Assembly (NCBI RefSeq): GCF_003945595.2
Contig: NW_024104909.1
Coordinates: 434,001-498,000 of the forward strand
Origin: Pipra filicauda
Lineage: Eukaryota; Chordata; Aves; Passeriformes; Pipridae
Reading direction: 5' to 3'
Length of the DNA stretch: 64,000 bases
Part shown: one piece after another, positions 1 to 11,000 of the stretch
Layout: each line of letters begins with the position of its first letter
Numbering within the stretch: the first letter of the stretch is position 1
The notes under the pieces: generated by a model
Databases searched by the model: none
What the model was told of the DNA's origin: nothing
The model's input: the letters and a program-made list of their open reading frames with translations, nothing else
Program-made: the position numbers and the translations under genes

Positions 1-3000
1 ACAGACCCCTGAAGCTTCATTTTGAACGGGTGTCCTTCTGCAGAGCACCAAAAATTATGGATGCTACACGTGCAAGAGGAAAAGCTGCCCGGCTTGAGAA
101 GGGCAAATGTGAATGGCCTGACCTGGAGACACAGAAACTCCTCCCTAATTTAATCACATAAGGACTACTTTTATATTGCCTTTTCACTCCCTTCCATGAA
201 GTCTTCCCGACGACTTTAAGTGTCATTTCCCACTATTTGACTGCAGCTCTTGGTCATTTTCACTGTTTTTTTGCTATTTTATGCTGGGCTATAAAGTGGA
301 GTTACAGCATGGCAGCGGGAGTGACTCAACTCTACCTTGGGAATGCTGGATGAGCACCACTGTAGCTGATCTCTAGTCAGTGTTTTAGAGCTTCTACCCT
401 GTCTTCTTGCCCTCATTTCTTAATGACTTAAGACTTGGCTTCAGCTTGGTTGTAGCCTGTCCCTTGTCTCCCTAATTTGAATGTCCTGAGAAGCTGCAAG
501 TAGCTGGAGCAGGAGCTTGATGCTGACTTGAGGGGACACGAGCGACTGCCACTTGTACAGCCCTTCTCCTGCTCTTTACTCCTCTGTACTTCCACACCCA
601 CACAGTCCCACTCACAGCAACACGAACACTCCTGTTTTGAGTCAGAAAATGCCTTCTTATTTCCCTTTCTTTTTTTAAAGAAGCAGAGTGTCACACAAGT
701 CCCTCCATTGAGTGTTCACAGCTATAAAAGCCCGTTAGATGAGGCTGTATTTGCAGGCAACAGTGGGACTTCCTCTCTTCGGAAATGGAGCAACTTTCTA
801 TTTTGGGCTGTGCTGACTCAAGGGTGAGGTACCCAAGCTGATTCAGCAGCTTGGCAAGCCAGGAGAACTTCTGGTTATGAACAGGATGAACAATAAATTT
901 TAAGTTTGTCTTCGTCTTACAGAAATGTATATTTGAGTGAAGCCACCTCCTGGTGGCAGACATTTTGCCAAACAAGCAGAATATTCTGCATTGCTTTCAG
1001 CATAAAGACCTCTCCAATGAAACAACCATAAAGCCTGCAAGTAAAATCCTGGTCCCACAGGAGCCAGAGATTCCCACTCAGCCAGACCAGGATTTATCCT
1101 CCCTCTTGAGTCACATAAAAAGATCCAATTCACATAAAAAGGTCTTCTACTGCTTACTCACTTATTTTATCTGTGCATCTGGTATACAAAATTGTCTCAG
1201 TAACATGAATAAGTTGAACAGCAATTTCAGAAGGATGAAAGCACACGACACAAAACCAACCTGGCCGCTGTGAGGAAGTGAGAAGAACGCACCACCCACT
1301 TACTCAGCTTCCGTGGCTTCGTATGGAAAAGATGTCCTTGTGCTCTTCTGCTATGGAAAAATGAGATAAGCACTGTGATACTTGAACAATCTTAAAAAGC
1401 ACGGAGCAGGAACAACGTTTCACAATATTTTCTAATGTTTGCCTGTTAATCTGTGAACAGAAGTCAGAAAATCTGGTGGGTTTTGTTTTTTTTAATGAGT
1501 TCTTTCACCTAGAGGTTACCAGGACTCAAAACAAAGCTTGCAATGAATGCTGCACGTGTCCACAAGGATGAAGACAGAGAAGTTTGTAAGAAAGTGAGAT
1601 GTTGCCATTTATTAAGGTAAGAAAGGAGGGAACGGGGCATCCGAGCTGTCTCCCTTGAATCTGTGTGATGGTCAAAACAGATTTTAACATATTTGCCTCC
1701 AATATTTATGCTGTTTCCAGATAGGATCAATAGTCCATGACGCCTGTTCTTTCAGGCTGCAAGTTTTCCTTTGACAGCACACAATGAAAGCTGCAAACTT
1801 CTTAATAGTATTCCTCCTCCCCAGCTCCACCAACCACGCCGGCATCAAGACACGCCGTTGTTCCAGCCAGCAGTTCCCATGTCATATTCTTCTGCCTCGT
1901 GAAGGCGGTTTGTGAAGTCTAAAAAAGCATCATGTGGGTTGTCACATTTCAGAACCCCCTAAATAACTCCGTGTGGCTCCATCAGATAAGCGGCGAAGCA
2001 CAATATTATGAACGTCAAACAAGAGCTCATCATTAGAGCTGACAAAGCTGTGCCTCCGAGAGGAGAAGTGAACTCAGTTCTCTAGACTAAATATGTATAT
2101 CAGTGGCATGAAGCTAAGAGAACTCTGCAAGTAGGATTTGTATTTGCCCAGCTACTGCTCTGTAAAGTATCTCCTCTAACCCGGTCCCTGAGAAAGGAAA
2201 CCAGTCACAGAGTACTTTGGAAGGGTGGTCAGAATTCTCCACAGGAGACCAGCACAACCCAGGCCAGAAGGAACCCAAGACTCAAAAGCCAGACTGTGTG
2301 GAGGCTCCCAGCACTACCAGGATGTGCTCAGCGTGGTTGCTAAGAAAGTGATCCAAAGGAAGCATCTTCCTTGAAGGATGCTACAGACATTATCCCCTGA
2401 GGCACTGCCTTAGAGGGGAATATAATACTGCCTGTATTATCTAATAGTGTGGGGTTAAACTCCTCCTGGATAAAAACAAACCAGAAGGTGGTGGGGGGTA
2501 ATAATGGATACAACTTCAAACCACTTCTTGCCCTCTAAAACAAACCTTACTCACGCTTCATGTAAATCCAAGCATCACTGGCATTTCTTGTTTGCTGCTT
2601 ATATGTATTTTTTCTTGAGTTCAACAGAGAAAAAAAATCATGATAAAAACAAAGTCAAGTTAAAAATTCAGTCTTTCAGGAGACAGCATTAGGTCTGTCC
2701 CAGCCAGAACAGAGCTAATGAAAATGAAGACAAGACAACTGGTCCCCGATGATGGAAACACAATGTGTTTCCATTGAACTTGATAATGAGAGAGGAAGCT
2801 GGGGAATGGCTGGGCCAGTAAGTGTTGGGCATCTGTTCCATCCAAAAGATCAAGAGGAGGACCAGGATGGGAGTCTGTGAGTTACAAACCTAATGGGAGC
2901 TTCCTTGGGGGAGCAAGGATTCTGAACAACCTCAAAATCCCGATGTGAAGCTCACCAGAGCAGGGTTTGACAGGTCAGATGTCTCCTTCCATCCCACTTC

Positions 3001-4537
3001 ACTCCTTCGAACCAGCGGGGAAAGAGGAACTACTTCATTAGCAGAGATCAAAAGCTGCCTCTGACTAGTAGCCAGACAAAATTTGGGATCATGTGGGTCA
3101 CTCAGTGAAAACTTGTGATGTAGCCAGTATCTTTGATGTGATTCTGTTTATTCTAAGAACATACAAAGTCCCGCTTTATTGAGCACAGGGGGGAACAAGA
3201 TACACTTCTCTTGCTTCTCACTGAGCTTTGCTCTTGCCTGTCCTCCTCCTCCTCCTCCTCCTGCACACACGTTGGTCCATGTCCAAAAGATGCACACAGG
3301 GAATTCTGTATGAGTGGCATCTCGTGCACCTGAGCTCTCTCTGGGCAGGACACACGCCTGAACCTCCTTCTCCCTGCGCTCACCTATGGCTGCACATACA
3401 CAACAGCCTCATTTGGAATGAAGGAGCCATTCCACATCCTCAGCCTCATCTCAGGTGAAAACTGAAGCCCAGTCAAGCAAGTTTCAGGCCTCAAACTTCA
3501 CTACACTCCAGGCAAGCAATATTTTACTTATTTACTGCCTGTGTATTCTCAATCACCCTGGACCAAAGGAACTGAGTGAAGTCATGACTTTGTTGATACC
3601 AGAGGGAACACACACATCTTCAGCTGGAGGGAAATGGACCCTGATGTTCTTCTCAACAACATCCTCGCTTAGAAATAATACTGGTGTAAACTATTTTCTG
3701 TCCTCCACCATATTTTAGTTCTTCCTAGTTCCTACCTTTTTCAGAGGGTGTTTGGGAAATGGAGCTGACCCAGACTGGCAGTTGAACTCAAAAGCAATAA
3801 TAATAAGACAAAACCATCATTTTAAAAAGCCTATAAAAATCTATGCTGAAATTTCAGTACCTCTTAAATCTCAAAAGTTCAAATCGCACGATTTCTACAA
3901 CCACAAAAATCTTACAGATTTACATAACAAAGTGAAAAAACACACATAGTTTCACCTTAAAGTCTTTGCCAATGAGGTCACTTTTTCCACCGCGTCTTTG
4001 AATCCTTGGAAGTTGTAGCACTTCTTTAATCCTCCAGATTAAATAAATTCCTCATCCTTTATGAAGTAAAAATGTAACTTAAAGTAAATTAAGATGAATC
4101 AATAAAAAGGTTGGACAGAATTTTTAGTAAATTTATCAATTAATAGGCAAGCCCAGGAGGCCATCCTGCCTTTCTGCTCTGTCAGCTCAGGGATTTCTTT
4201 CCTCCCAACAGTGTTTATGTAAGAGCCGCATGGAAAGCAGCAGTCACTATAAAATATTGATCAGCTGAGCCATTAGCTGGAATTCAAGAGACAACTGTGT
4301 CACAGCAACACCAGAACAAGTACTGCTACTGATTGGAAATTTTTATTATAGATTATTTTGGTATTTGAGCATGTCAGGAAATAAAAATTTCCTCAAAATA
4401 GTATTAGTAAAAACATGTGTTATGGCATGGTTAAGGGGAGAAGTAGCATCTTTACAAAGGAGAGGGGAAAAAAGGCAGGTTTCAGTTTCAGTAACTGTGT
4501 GGCCACGGATTTTCTATTATGATTTTTGAAAAAGACC
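1..4537. other. Intergenic DNA upstream of ADCY9, no gene seen
   Basis: No open frame here has the length, codon character or recognisable similarity of a real exon; all are short and overlap on both strands. It is AT-rich with scattered A and T runs and one (TCC) microsatellite. In mammals SRL (sarcalumenin) lies upstream of ADCY9 on the same strand, so an SRL 3' UTR could be present. AATAAA-like hexamers occur, for example near 885 and 4100, but I cannot recognise SRL sequence. Confidence 0.6.
3241..3262. repeat. (TCC)7 microsatellite
   Basis: Seven perfect TCC units plus one base. The run gives poly-Leu or poly-Glu in short open frames on either strand, which are not genes. Confidence 0.9.
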
Positions 4538-4538
4538 A

Positions 4539-5085
4539 TTATGGCTGGAAAAGACCTGCAAGACCACCGAGTCCAGTCTTTGACCCAACACCACCATGCC
4601 CACTAAGCCATATCACGAAATGCCACGTCCTCTTGTTTTTTTAACACTTCCAGGGATGGTGACTCCACCACTGCCCTGGGCAGCCCTTCCAATGTTTAAT
4701 AACCCTTTCTGGAAAGAAATTTCCCCAGTATCCAATCTAAACTTCCCCTGGCATAACTTGAGGCCGTTTCCTCTCATCCCATCCCTTGTTCTCTGGGAGC
4801 AGAGCCCGACACCCCCATCCCAGCTCCCCCCTCCTGTCAGGGAGTTGCAGAGAGCGAGAAGGTCCCCCCTGAGTCCCATTTTCTCCAGGCTGAGCACCCC
4901 CAGCTCCCTCAGCTGCTCCTGGTGCTCCAGACCCTTTCCCAGCTCTGTTCCCTTCTCCAGACACGCTCCAGTCCAAGTCGTGAGGAGCCCAGAACCATCC
5001 CAAGGACTGGAGGGGCCTCAGCCGCGCGCAGCACTGCCCTGGTCCTGCTGGCCACAATATTACTGGTACAAGCCAGGGTGCCTTT
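4539..5085 (-). mobile_element. CR1 LINE fragment, 5'-truncated, upstream of the ADCY9 promoter
   Basis: The left end carries the CR1 3' tail in reverse complement (GGCTGGAAAAGACCTGCAAG type). The body follows CR1 in order through the ORF2 C-terminal relic, where the minus strand reads SLEKMGLRGDLLAL and later GNGLKLCQGKFRLDTGE. It ends near 5085 in the segment that matches the CR1 'ctggtcctgctggccaca' and 'tacaagccagg' motifs. It is about 550 bp, so it reaches further 5' than most copies here. Frame breaks make it inactive. It ends about 250 bp before the CpG island begins. Confidence 0.88.
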
Positions 5086-5751
5086 GGATTTATTTTATGG
5101 AATGGCGCGGTCTTCAGATGAGAAGGGACTTACTGTTTGGGAAGAGGCACTGCAGAACGCAGGACTGCTGGAGTGAAGTGCTTTTCTGGGAAAGGCTCAC
5201 CTGGAAACCCGTAAATGGGATTCAGGGAAGCAGAAGCCACAGCAGGAAGAACTGGGGCTGGAGATGAGGGGCTGAGAGGGACGAGGTGGGAGCAATTTGG
5301 GAGCATCACCTGTGAGCAAGGGTGAGGGACAGAGAGCTGGGAGGGGGAGATGGAGCTGTACCACGAGCACAAACCCCGCGAAGGAGGGAAAGCCACGGGC
5401 CATCTGCGAGCAGAGATAATGAAACCGAGGGAGCGGTGCAGGCGAGATAGCGTCAGCCATAAACAAGCGGAGGAGAAAAATAACGCGGCGAGTTTGCAGC
5501 AGGGCTCGGGCTGGATTGTTTGGTACAGTGCGTGTTGTCTGCGCACGACAAGTGTCAGCCGGAGGGGAGGGCGGTGGCGGGGGCAGCCCGGGAACCCCGC
5601 ACCCGGCCCCTCGCTGAGGGCTGTCCCCGCTGAGGGGCCCGCGCGCCTCCTGCCACCCCTCGCTGTCCCGCCGCTCCCTCACGGACGGTCCCACCACCAT
5701 CGCGCCCGTCCCTCTCTGAGGGGACCGTTCCCCGCCCGCGCCCCTCGCGCT

Positions 5752-5888
5752 GGGGCGGGAAGTCGGGGGAGAAGGGGGGGCGCGCGCTCCCGCCGCACCG
5801 CCGCGCCCTATTGGCGAGCGGGGGCGCGCTCCCGCAGCCCCCCCGCGCCCCCCCCCGCGCCGCGGGGAAGATGGTGGCGGCCGCCTGA
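5752..5888 (+). promoter_or_regulatory. ADCY9: Probable ADCY9 core promoter
   Basis: Three elements are arranged in order. First is a four-run G tract (GGGG, GGG, GGGGG, GGGGGGG with loops of 1, 5 and 4 bases) at 5752-5780. Second is an inverted CCAAT box (ATTGG) at 5810-5814. Third is AAGATGGTGGCGGCCGCC at 5869-5886, which resembles the YY1 element found just downstream of the start site in TATA-less promoters. NF-Y sites usually lie 60-100 bases upstream of initiation, which would place the start near 5860-5870. The start site is inferred. Confidence 0.5.
5871..5888 (+). promoter_or_regulatory. ADCY9: uORF 1 in the ADCY9 leader, 5 codons
   Basis: ATG GTG GCG GCC GCC TGA encodes MVAAA. The ATG lies inside the YY1-like element, so it is in the mRNA only if transcription starts a few bases upstream. 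It may be purely a promoter motif. Confidence 0.35.
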
Positions 5889-6053
5889 GCGCGTCCCAGT
5901 GCTCCCCTTCCTCCCCTCAGACAGGCGGGCGGGCGGGCGGAGCGCAGGGGAGCGGTCGCCGCTGCCGTCCCGGCTGGGCGGGCGGTTGAGGGCGGGAGGC
6001 GGCCCCTCGTCGGCGGCCGTGAGGGGAGGAAGCGGCGGGGCAGCTGCACCGAC

Positions 6054-6107
6054 ATGGAGGAGCGGTCCCCTCCCGGCGGGGGCCCGGCGTCCCCCCCGCG
6101 GGGCTGA
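6054..6107 (+). promoter_or_regulatory. ADCY9: uORF 2 in the ADCY9 leader, 17 codons
   Basis: The ATG has G at -3 and G at +4, a strong Kozak context. The frame encodes MEERSPPGGGPASPPRG and ends at TGA 6105-6107, 277 bases before the main start. Ribosomes would have to leak past it or reinitiate to reach the ADCY9 ATG. Translation is inferred. Confidence 0.5.
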
Positions 6108-6199
6108 GCCAGCGGCCCGCCCGCCCCGCGCCTCGGGAGGGCTGCGGGGGAGCGGGGCCAGCGGCGGGCGGCGGCAGCCCCGGCCCCGGCGAGGGGACT

Positions 6200-6301
6200 A
6201 TGCGGGGCTGCCACGGCGCGCTGTGTGCGGAGCCCGGCGAGCGGCCGAACGCCGCGGCGCTGCCCGGCCGCCCCTCCGCGGCGAGGACCGGGGGAGACTA
6301 G
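6200..6301 (+). promoter_or_regulatory. ADCY9: uORF 3 in the ADCY9 leader, 33 codons
   Basis: The ATG has A at -3 but C at +4, an adequate context. The peptide begins MRGCHGALCAEPGERP and ends at TAG 6299-6301, 83 bases before the main ATG. I recognise no domain. It does not overlap the main coding frame, so reinitiation is possible. Confidence 0.45.
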
Positions 6302-6384
6302 AGGCGACTCTGCGAGGAGCCCGGTGGCTTCGGCAGCCCCTGAGACCCAACTCCGTCGCGGGCTCTTGAGGAGGAATTGACAAC

Positions 6385-8083
6385 ATGGCTTCCCCACCGC
6401 ACCAGCAGCTGCTGCATCACCACAGCACCGAGGTGAGCTGCGACTCCAGCGGGGACAGCAACAGCGTGACGGTGAAAATCAACCCCAAGCAGCACCAGGG
6501 CTGCTCCTCTTCCAAGCACTGCAAGTACAGCATCTCCTCCAGCTGCAGCTCGGGGGAGTCGGGGGGCACCCGCCGAGCCGGCGGAGCCGGCGGCGGTGGC
6601 TCCGGCCTCCGCCGGCCGAAGAAGCTGCCGCAGCTCTTCGAGAGGGCCTCTTCCAAGTGGTGGAACCCCAAGTTCGACTCCAACAACCTGGAGGAGGCTT
6701 GCATGGAGAGATGCTTCCCGCAGACCCAGCGCAGGTTTCGCTATGCCCTCTTCTACATCGGCGTGGCCTGCCTGCTCTGGGGCATCTACTTCGGCGTACA
6801 CATGAGAGAGAAACAGATTGTTTTCATGGTGCCGGCTCTGTGCTTCCTCCTGGTATGTGTAGCTTTTTTTGTGTTCACTTTCACTAAGACCTACGCCCGC
6901 CATTATGTCTGGACTTCGCTGATACTCACCCTCCTGGTGTTTGCTCTGACCCTCGCTCCGCAGTTCCAGGCTCTGAAGCCTGTCTCAGGAAGTGGTGACA
7001 TGTCCAATCGGACTCCCCCGGCAGATCCCACAGACACATGTCTTTCCCAAGTGGGTAGTTTTTCTATGTGTATCGAAGTGCTCTTGTTGCTTTACACGGT
7101 GATGCACTTACCCCTGTATTTAAGCTTGTTTCTGGGACTGTCCTACTCGGTCCTCTTCGAGACATTTGGTTATCACTTCCGCGACGAGAACTGTTTCACA
7201 CCTCTCGGAGCCGGCGCGGTTTACTGGGAGCTCTTGAGTAAAGCCTTCCTGCACATCTGCATCCATGCCATTGGCATTCATTTATTTATCATGTCCGAAG
7301 TCAGATCGAGAAGCACGTTCCTGAAAGTGGGGCAATCCATCATGCATGGAAAAGACTTGGAAGTGGAAAAAGCCCTGAAAGAGAGGATGATTCATTCTGT
7401 TATGCCAAGAATAATAGCCGATGACTTAATGAAGCAGGGCGATGATGAAAGTGAAAACTCCATCAAACGTCATTCCACCTCAAGCCCCAAAAACAGGAAG
7501 AAGAAGCCCTCCATACAGAAAACCCCCATAATATTCCGTCCTTTTAAAATGCAGCAGATAGAGCAAGTGAGCATTTTGTTCGCAGATATCGTCGGCTTCA
7601 CGAAAATGAGCGCCAACAAATCAGCCCACGCTCTGGTGGGACTCCTGAACGACCTCTTTGGGCGCTTCGACCGTCTGTGTGAGGACACTAAATGTGAGAA
7701 GATCAGCACTTTGGGGGACTGTTACTACTGCGTGGCCGGCTGCCCCGAGCCCCGGCCGGATCACGCGTACTGCTGCATCGAGATGGGCTTGGGCATGATC
7801 AGAGCCATCGAGCAGTTCTGCCAGGAGAAGAAAGAAATGGTGAACATGAGAGTCGGTGTTCACACTGGGACGGTCCTGTGTGGCATTTTGGGGATGAGGA
7901 GGTTCAAGTTCGATGTGTGGTCCAACGATGTCAATTTGGCCAATCTGATGGAGCAGCTCGGGGTGGCTGGGAAGGTCCATATTTCAGAAGCTACTGCCAA
8001 ATATTTGGATGATCGTTATGAAATGGAGGATGGGAAGGTGATTGAGCGCGTTGGTCAGAGCGTGGTAGCTGACCAGTTGAAAG
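6385..8083 (+). CDS. ADCY9: ADCY9 coding exon 1: adenylate cyclase type 9, N-terminus, first membrane cassette and most of C1a
   Basis: Adenylate cyclase 9 is a plasma-membrane enzyme that makes cAMP from ATP downstream of Gs-coupled receptors. This exon gives residues 1-566 plus one base of codon 567. Residues 1-115 are a Ser/Gly/His-rich cytoplasmic tail. Six hydrophobic segments follow at about 118-138, 144-166, 173-190, 222-240, 243-258 and 283-303, with a sequon (NRT) at N208 in an outer loop. The C1a domain starts near 392. It holds ILFADIVGFTKMSA with metal-binding Asp401 and LGDCYYC with Asp445, the pair that binds Mg-ATP, then RVGVHTG near 489. The start ATG has A at -3 and G at +4, and an in-frame TGA sits at 6367-6369, so it is the true start. 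The donor is AAAG|gtacgt, phase 1. If the intron is retained, the frame stops at 8095-8097 after GTCF. Identity is certain from close similarity to vertebrate ADCY9. Confidence 0.98.
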
Positions 8084-11000
8084 GTACGTGCTTTTAGTGG
8101 TTTTAATTTGTGCTTGTTTTTCTTTTAGGAGAGAAAATAGTTGTCCCAGTGCCTGCTCTGTGCTTGCTGACTAGCAAATTGAACGTGTTTTACATTTAAC
8201 TCCCCGTGCTGGTGATCACAGACACCGTGGTAATTACAGAATAAAAGGTGCCACAGAGATAAGTGTGAAATATCTGGGGTACTCAAAACGGGCTTTAAGA
8301 CTCAGCACTCCTTGTGAGAGTCACCTCGTAGGGATGAGAAGGTTCATGTGTTTGCTGTCTGCGAGAGGTTTTTGTTTTACTGTTGTGTGTCATCCTTTAA
8401 CTCAGTAAGTAAACTTGTTAATTGACTTCATGCGCCATACAAAGAGCATATGTGTTTTGCAAAATTATGTATATCTGTGAAAAGGTTTTTCTGGCATCGG
8501 GAGAGTTGGGACTGCGAAGGCATTTGGGAAAAATGACAGCTGGATTCACAGAAAGAAATGAGCACTGTAGATTTGGCAGTTTGATATGGCAAGTTGTTGC
8601 AGTTCGGAGTTAGGCTGGAAAAAGTTACTCAGGTGGCTCAGTGAGCTGGCAGATGCTCTCCTTTCTGCAGCTTGAAGGATTTGGGGATGAAACTGCAAAT
8701 TTGCCATTTGGAGAAGAAAATGAGGGATCCTTTGGTTCCCCTTGGCTAAGGGTCCGATTTTCATTTTTCTGCAGTGTTCATTTTGAAGTGAAACCCTTGG
8801 CTGCTTTCTAGCAGCACTTGGAGGCGTGTGCAGGAGGGTTGTACACGCTGAGGGTTTAATTGTCTCTTTTGTCAGAGCTCTGTCTCTTTGGTTCTGTGCC
8901 TTTGTCTCACAGAGAGGTGGTTGTCTGCAGTGGGGAGCTCCCCAAAGTGGGGAGCAGATGGACCAAAATGGGAGTGGAATGTGTGACAAACCCTTTCATG
9001 CTATCTCTTGTGTATAAAAATACCCATTTTTTTGAAGTAAGCATGGAAAACCGAGTGCAAGAACCCGAAGGAGTCACAGACAGGCGTCGTGATGGAGGAA
9101 GGAGGTATTTGTTGCAACAAACACAAAGGAGGCCGGGCTGGTTGTGGAAAGGTCAGTGAGTAAGGACGTGGGGAGAGCACTGCAGAGCAGTGGCAGCAGC
9201 AGTGGCAGCCACTCGCCCCTGGCAGGTGCTTGTTCTGCTGTGACACAAAAACTTATTTTTGGTGAGCTGGCTGTCCACAGGCAGATGGCAACGGGGCTGC
9301 AGCGGGAGGCTCACAGGGAGCAACGAGATCCACAGTGACATTGGTGGCTGGAAGCCATAGGATTGAAGCAGATGTGTGTCCCTGGGCTTTGGCTTTCTGT
9401 TTAGCTTCTAAAAATACAAATTCAGTTAATTTCTTTGAAAACTGTTGATGCTTTATTTCAGTGGGAGTGTGCTGTCAAGAAGATGGGGATCAGATGTGAT
9501 CTCCCTGTTACTCTAAGATGAATTTTGTTGTTCTGCTGAAAATACATTGAATAGGTTGTAGATAAACATCCCTGTGATATTTCCCTCCTCCATGCACCTT
9601 TGCAGCCAGATGCAGTGTGAAGGCCGTGCTGTAGCGACAAATGAAATGCAGTATTTTTGCTGTGTTTATAATTGTACTTGGTATTAATCCCAAAATGACA
9701 TGAACTTAGTTGTGGAGACTGACAGTACCGCTCTTAAATATTCTTATTTGTTTGTTTATATTTTCTAGGAGATCACAAGAGCACAGTGTAGAGCAATTAT
9801 ACCCCATGCCAGGAGTGATTTTTCATGGTATTTCTCAGACTTCTGTCCTTGGTTATGTTTATCATGAGAGGGCACAGGCTGCTGTGCCTCCTCAGTACAG
9901 TGGTTTGGATTTTGCAGCTCTGAGTGCCTTTCACAGCTCCTGCTTCAGCCAGGGCACTACAGATGGACAAACTGAAATGCAGTCTAGATAAGATGAAGTT
10001 TGCTTTGTGGACTGACATTTAATGGTCTCTCCTTACCCTGAAACGTAGCTATGAAAGCAGCTGGAGCATGTGGTAAGAATTACTTTAACAAGGAATATGG
10101 GTTGGGTTTTTTTTTTCTTCCCCATTTCCCTTCTATGTTTTGTTGTGGCACTATAATTAGCTTCCATTTCTTACCAGTGTCTTACACAGCTATAGAAATC
10201 AGAATCTATCTGTACTTCTAAACCAAGCACACCTCTGCTGTGACCACCTTTATCCACAGGTTTGCAGCTCCTTTCCCTCTGATGCCCAGACTTTCAGGGG
10301 CACGTGGAGGGTGCTGCAGAGTTGCCCATTTCTTCTTGTTTCCTCAGAACTTTGTTCCACAGCCAGATTACTCAGCTGGTAGGTAAATGGTGGGTAAATG
10401 CCATCAAGGGAAAAAAAAAAGGCAGTGATAAAAGCCACTGAAGAGCAGTGCCACAGGCTGGTGTCTGGGACCTGCTGCAGGGGAGGGTTTTGTTAGGGAG
10501 CAGCTCTGAGATTTAATAAGGGAGACCGAGATTTCACTTGTTAATTAATTGTTCTCTGCCAAGCACCTGCTCGGTTCTGTGAATGGAGGTGCTGTTAGGA
10601 AGCTTTGCTTTACTGTTTTCCCTGAGAATCTGTTGATAGTAGTGATAGAGAAGAGGAAGTTTGTTGTGGTTGTTTAATTATGTCATACCTCATACTTTCT
10701 TCAAGTATAAAAATGCTGTGGAGATAACAGCCATAAGCTTTGTTTCCCTACTGGTACTTCACTTCTCAGCTTCCTTTCAACCTCTGGTATCTTAATTATA
10801 TCCTATTTTTTATGTAGTATATCTAGTATATTATCTCTTAATTGTCTGAGCTGCCGCAGCACTCGTAGTATCTTTGTGAGGCTGAGTCAACAAGGGCAAG
10901 TAAACTCTTCCCAGAGCAAACTGGGAGGTGCCGAGGCCGCGGTGTCCGTGTTACCCTTCAGGACTCCTGCCTGACGCTGCTCCTGGATGGCTCTGGGAAC

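Larger units (their letters stand above)
5340..6720. promoter_or_regulatory. ADCY9: CpG island spanning the ADCY9 promoter, 5' UTR and start of coding exon 1
   Basis: Base composition changes sharply here to very high G+C with dense CpG. GC boxes of the GGGCGGG type occur around 5752-5759, 5926-5940 and 5975-5985. There is no TATA box. The island runs into the first 300 bases of coding exon 1, as is common for broadly expressed vertebrate genes. Edges are estimated by eye. Confidence 0.88.

Noticed and set aside
1..4537. Possible SRL 3' end upstream of ADCY9, expected from mammalian gene order
   Set aside because: I recognise no SRL coding or UTR sequence. Gene order alone is not enough to annotate it.
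4596..5267. 223-codon plus-strand open frame and minus-strand companions
   Set aside because: It lies mostly within the antisense CR1 copy. The minus-strand frames are relics of the CR1 ORF2 end, not a host gene.
5350..6369. Open frame of 339 codons across the CpG island, plus a 280-codon frame on the other strand
   Set aside because: High G+C removes stop codons by chance. The frame is Arg/Gly/Pro/Ala-rich with no recognisable domain and stops just before the ADCY9 ATG. It is promoter and 5' UTR.
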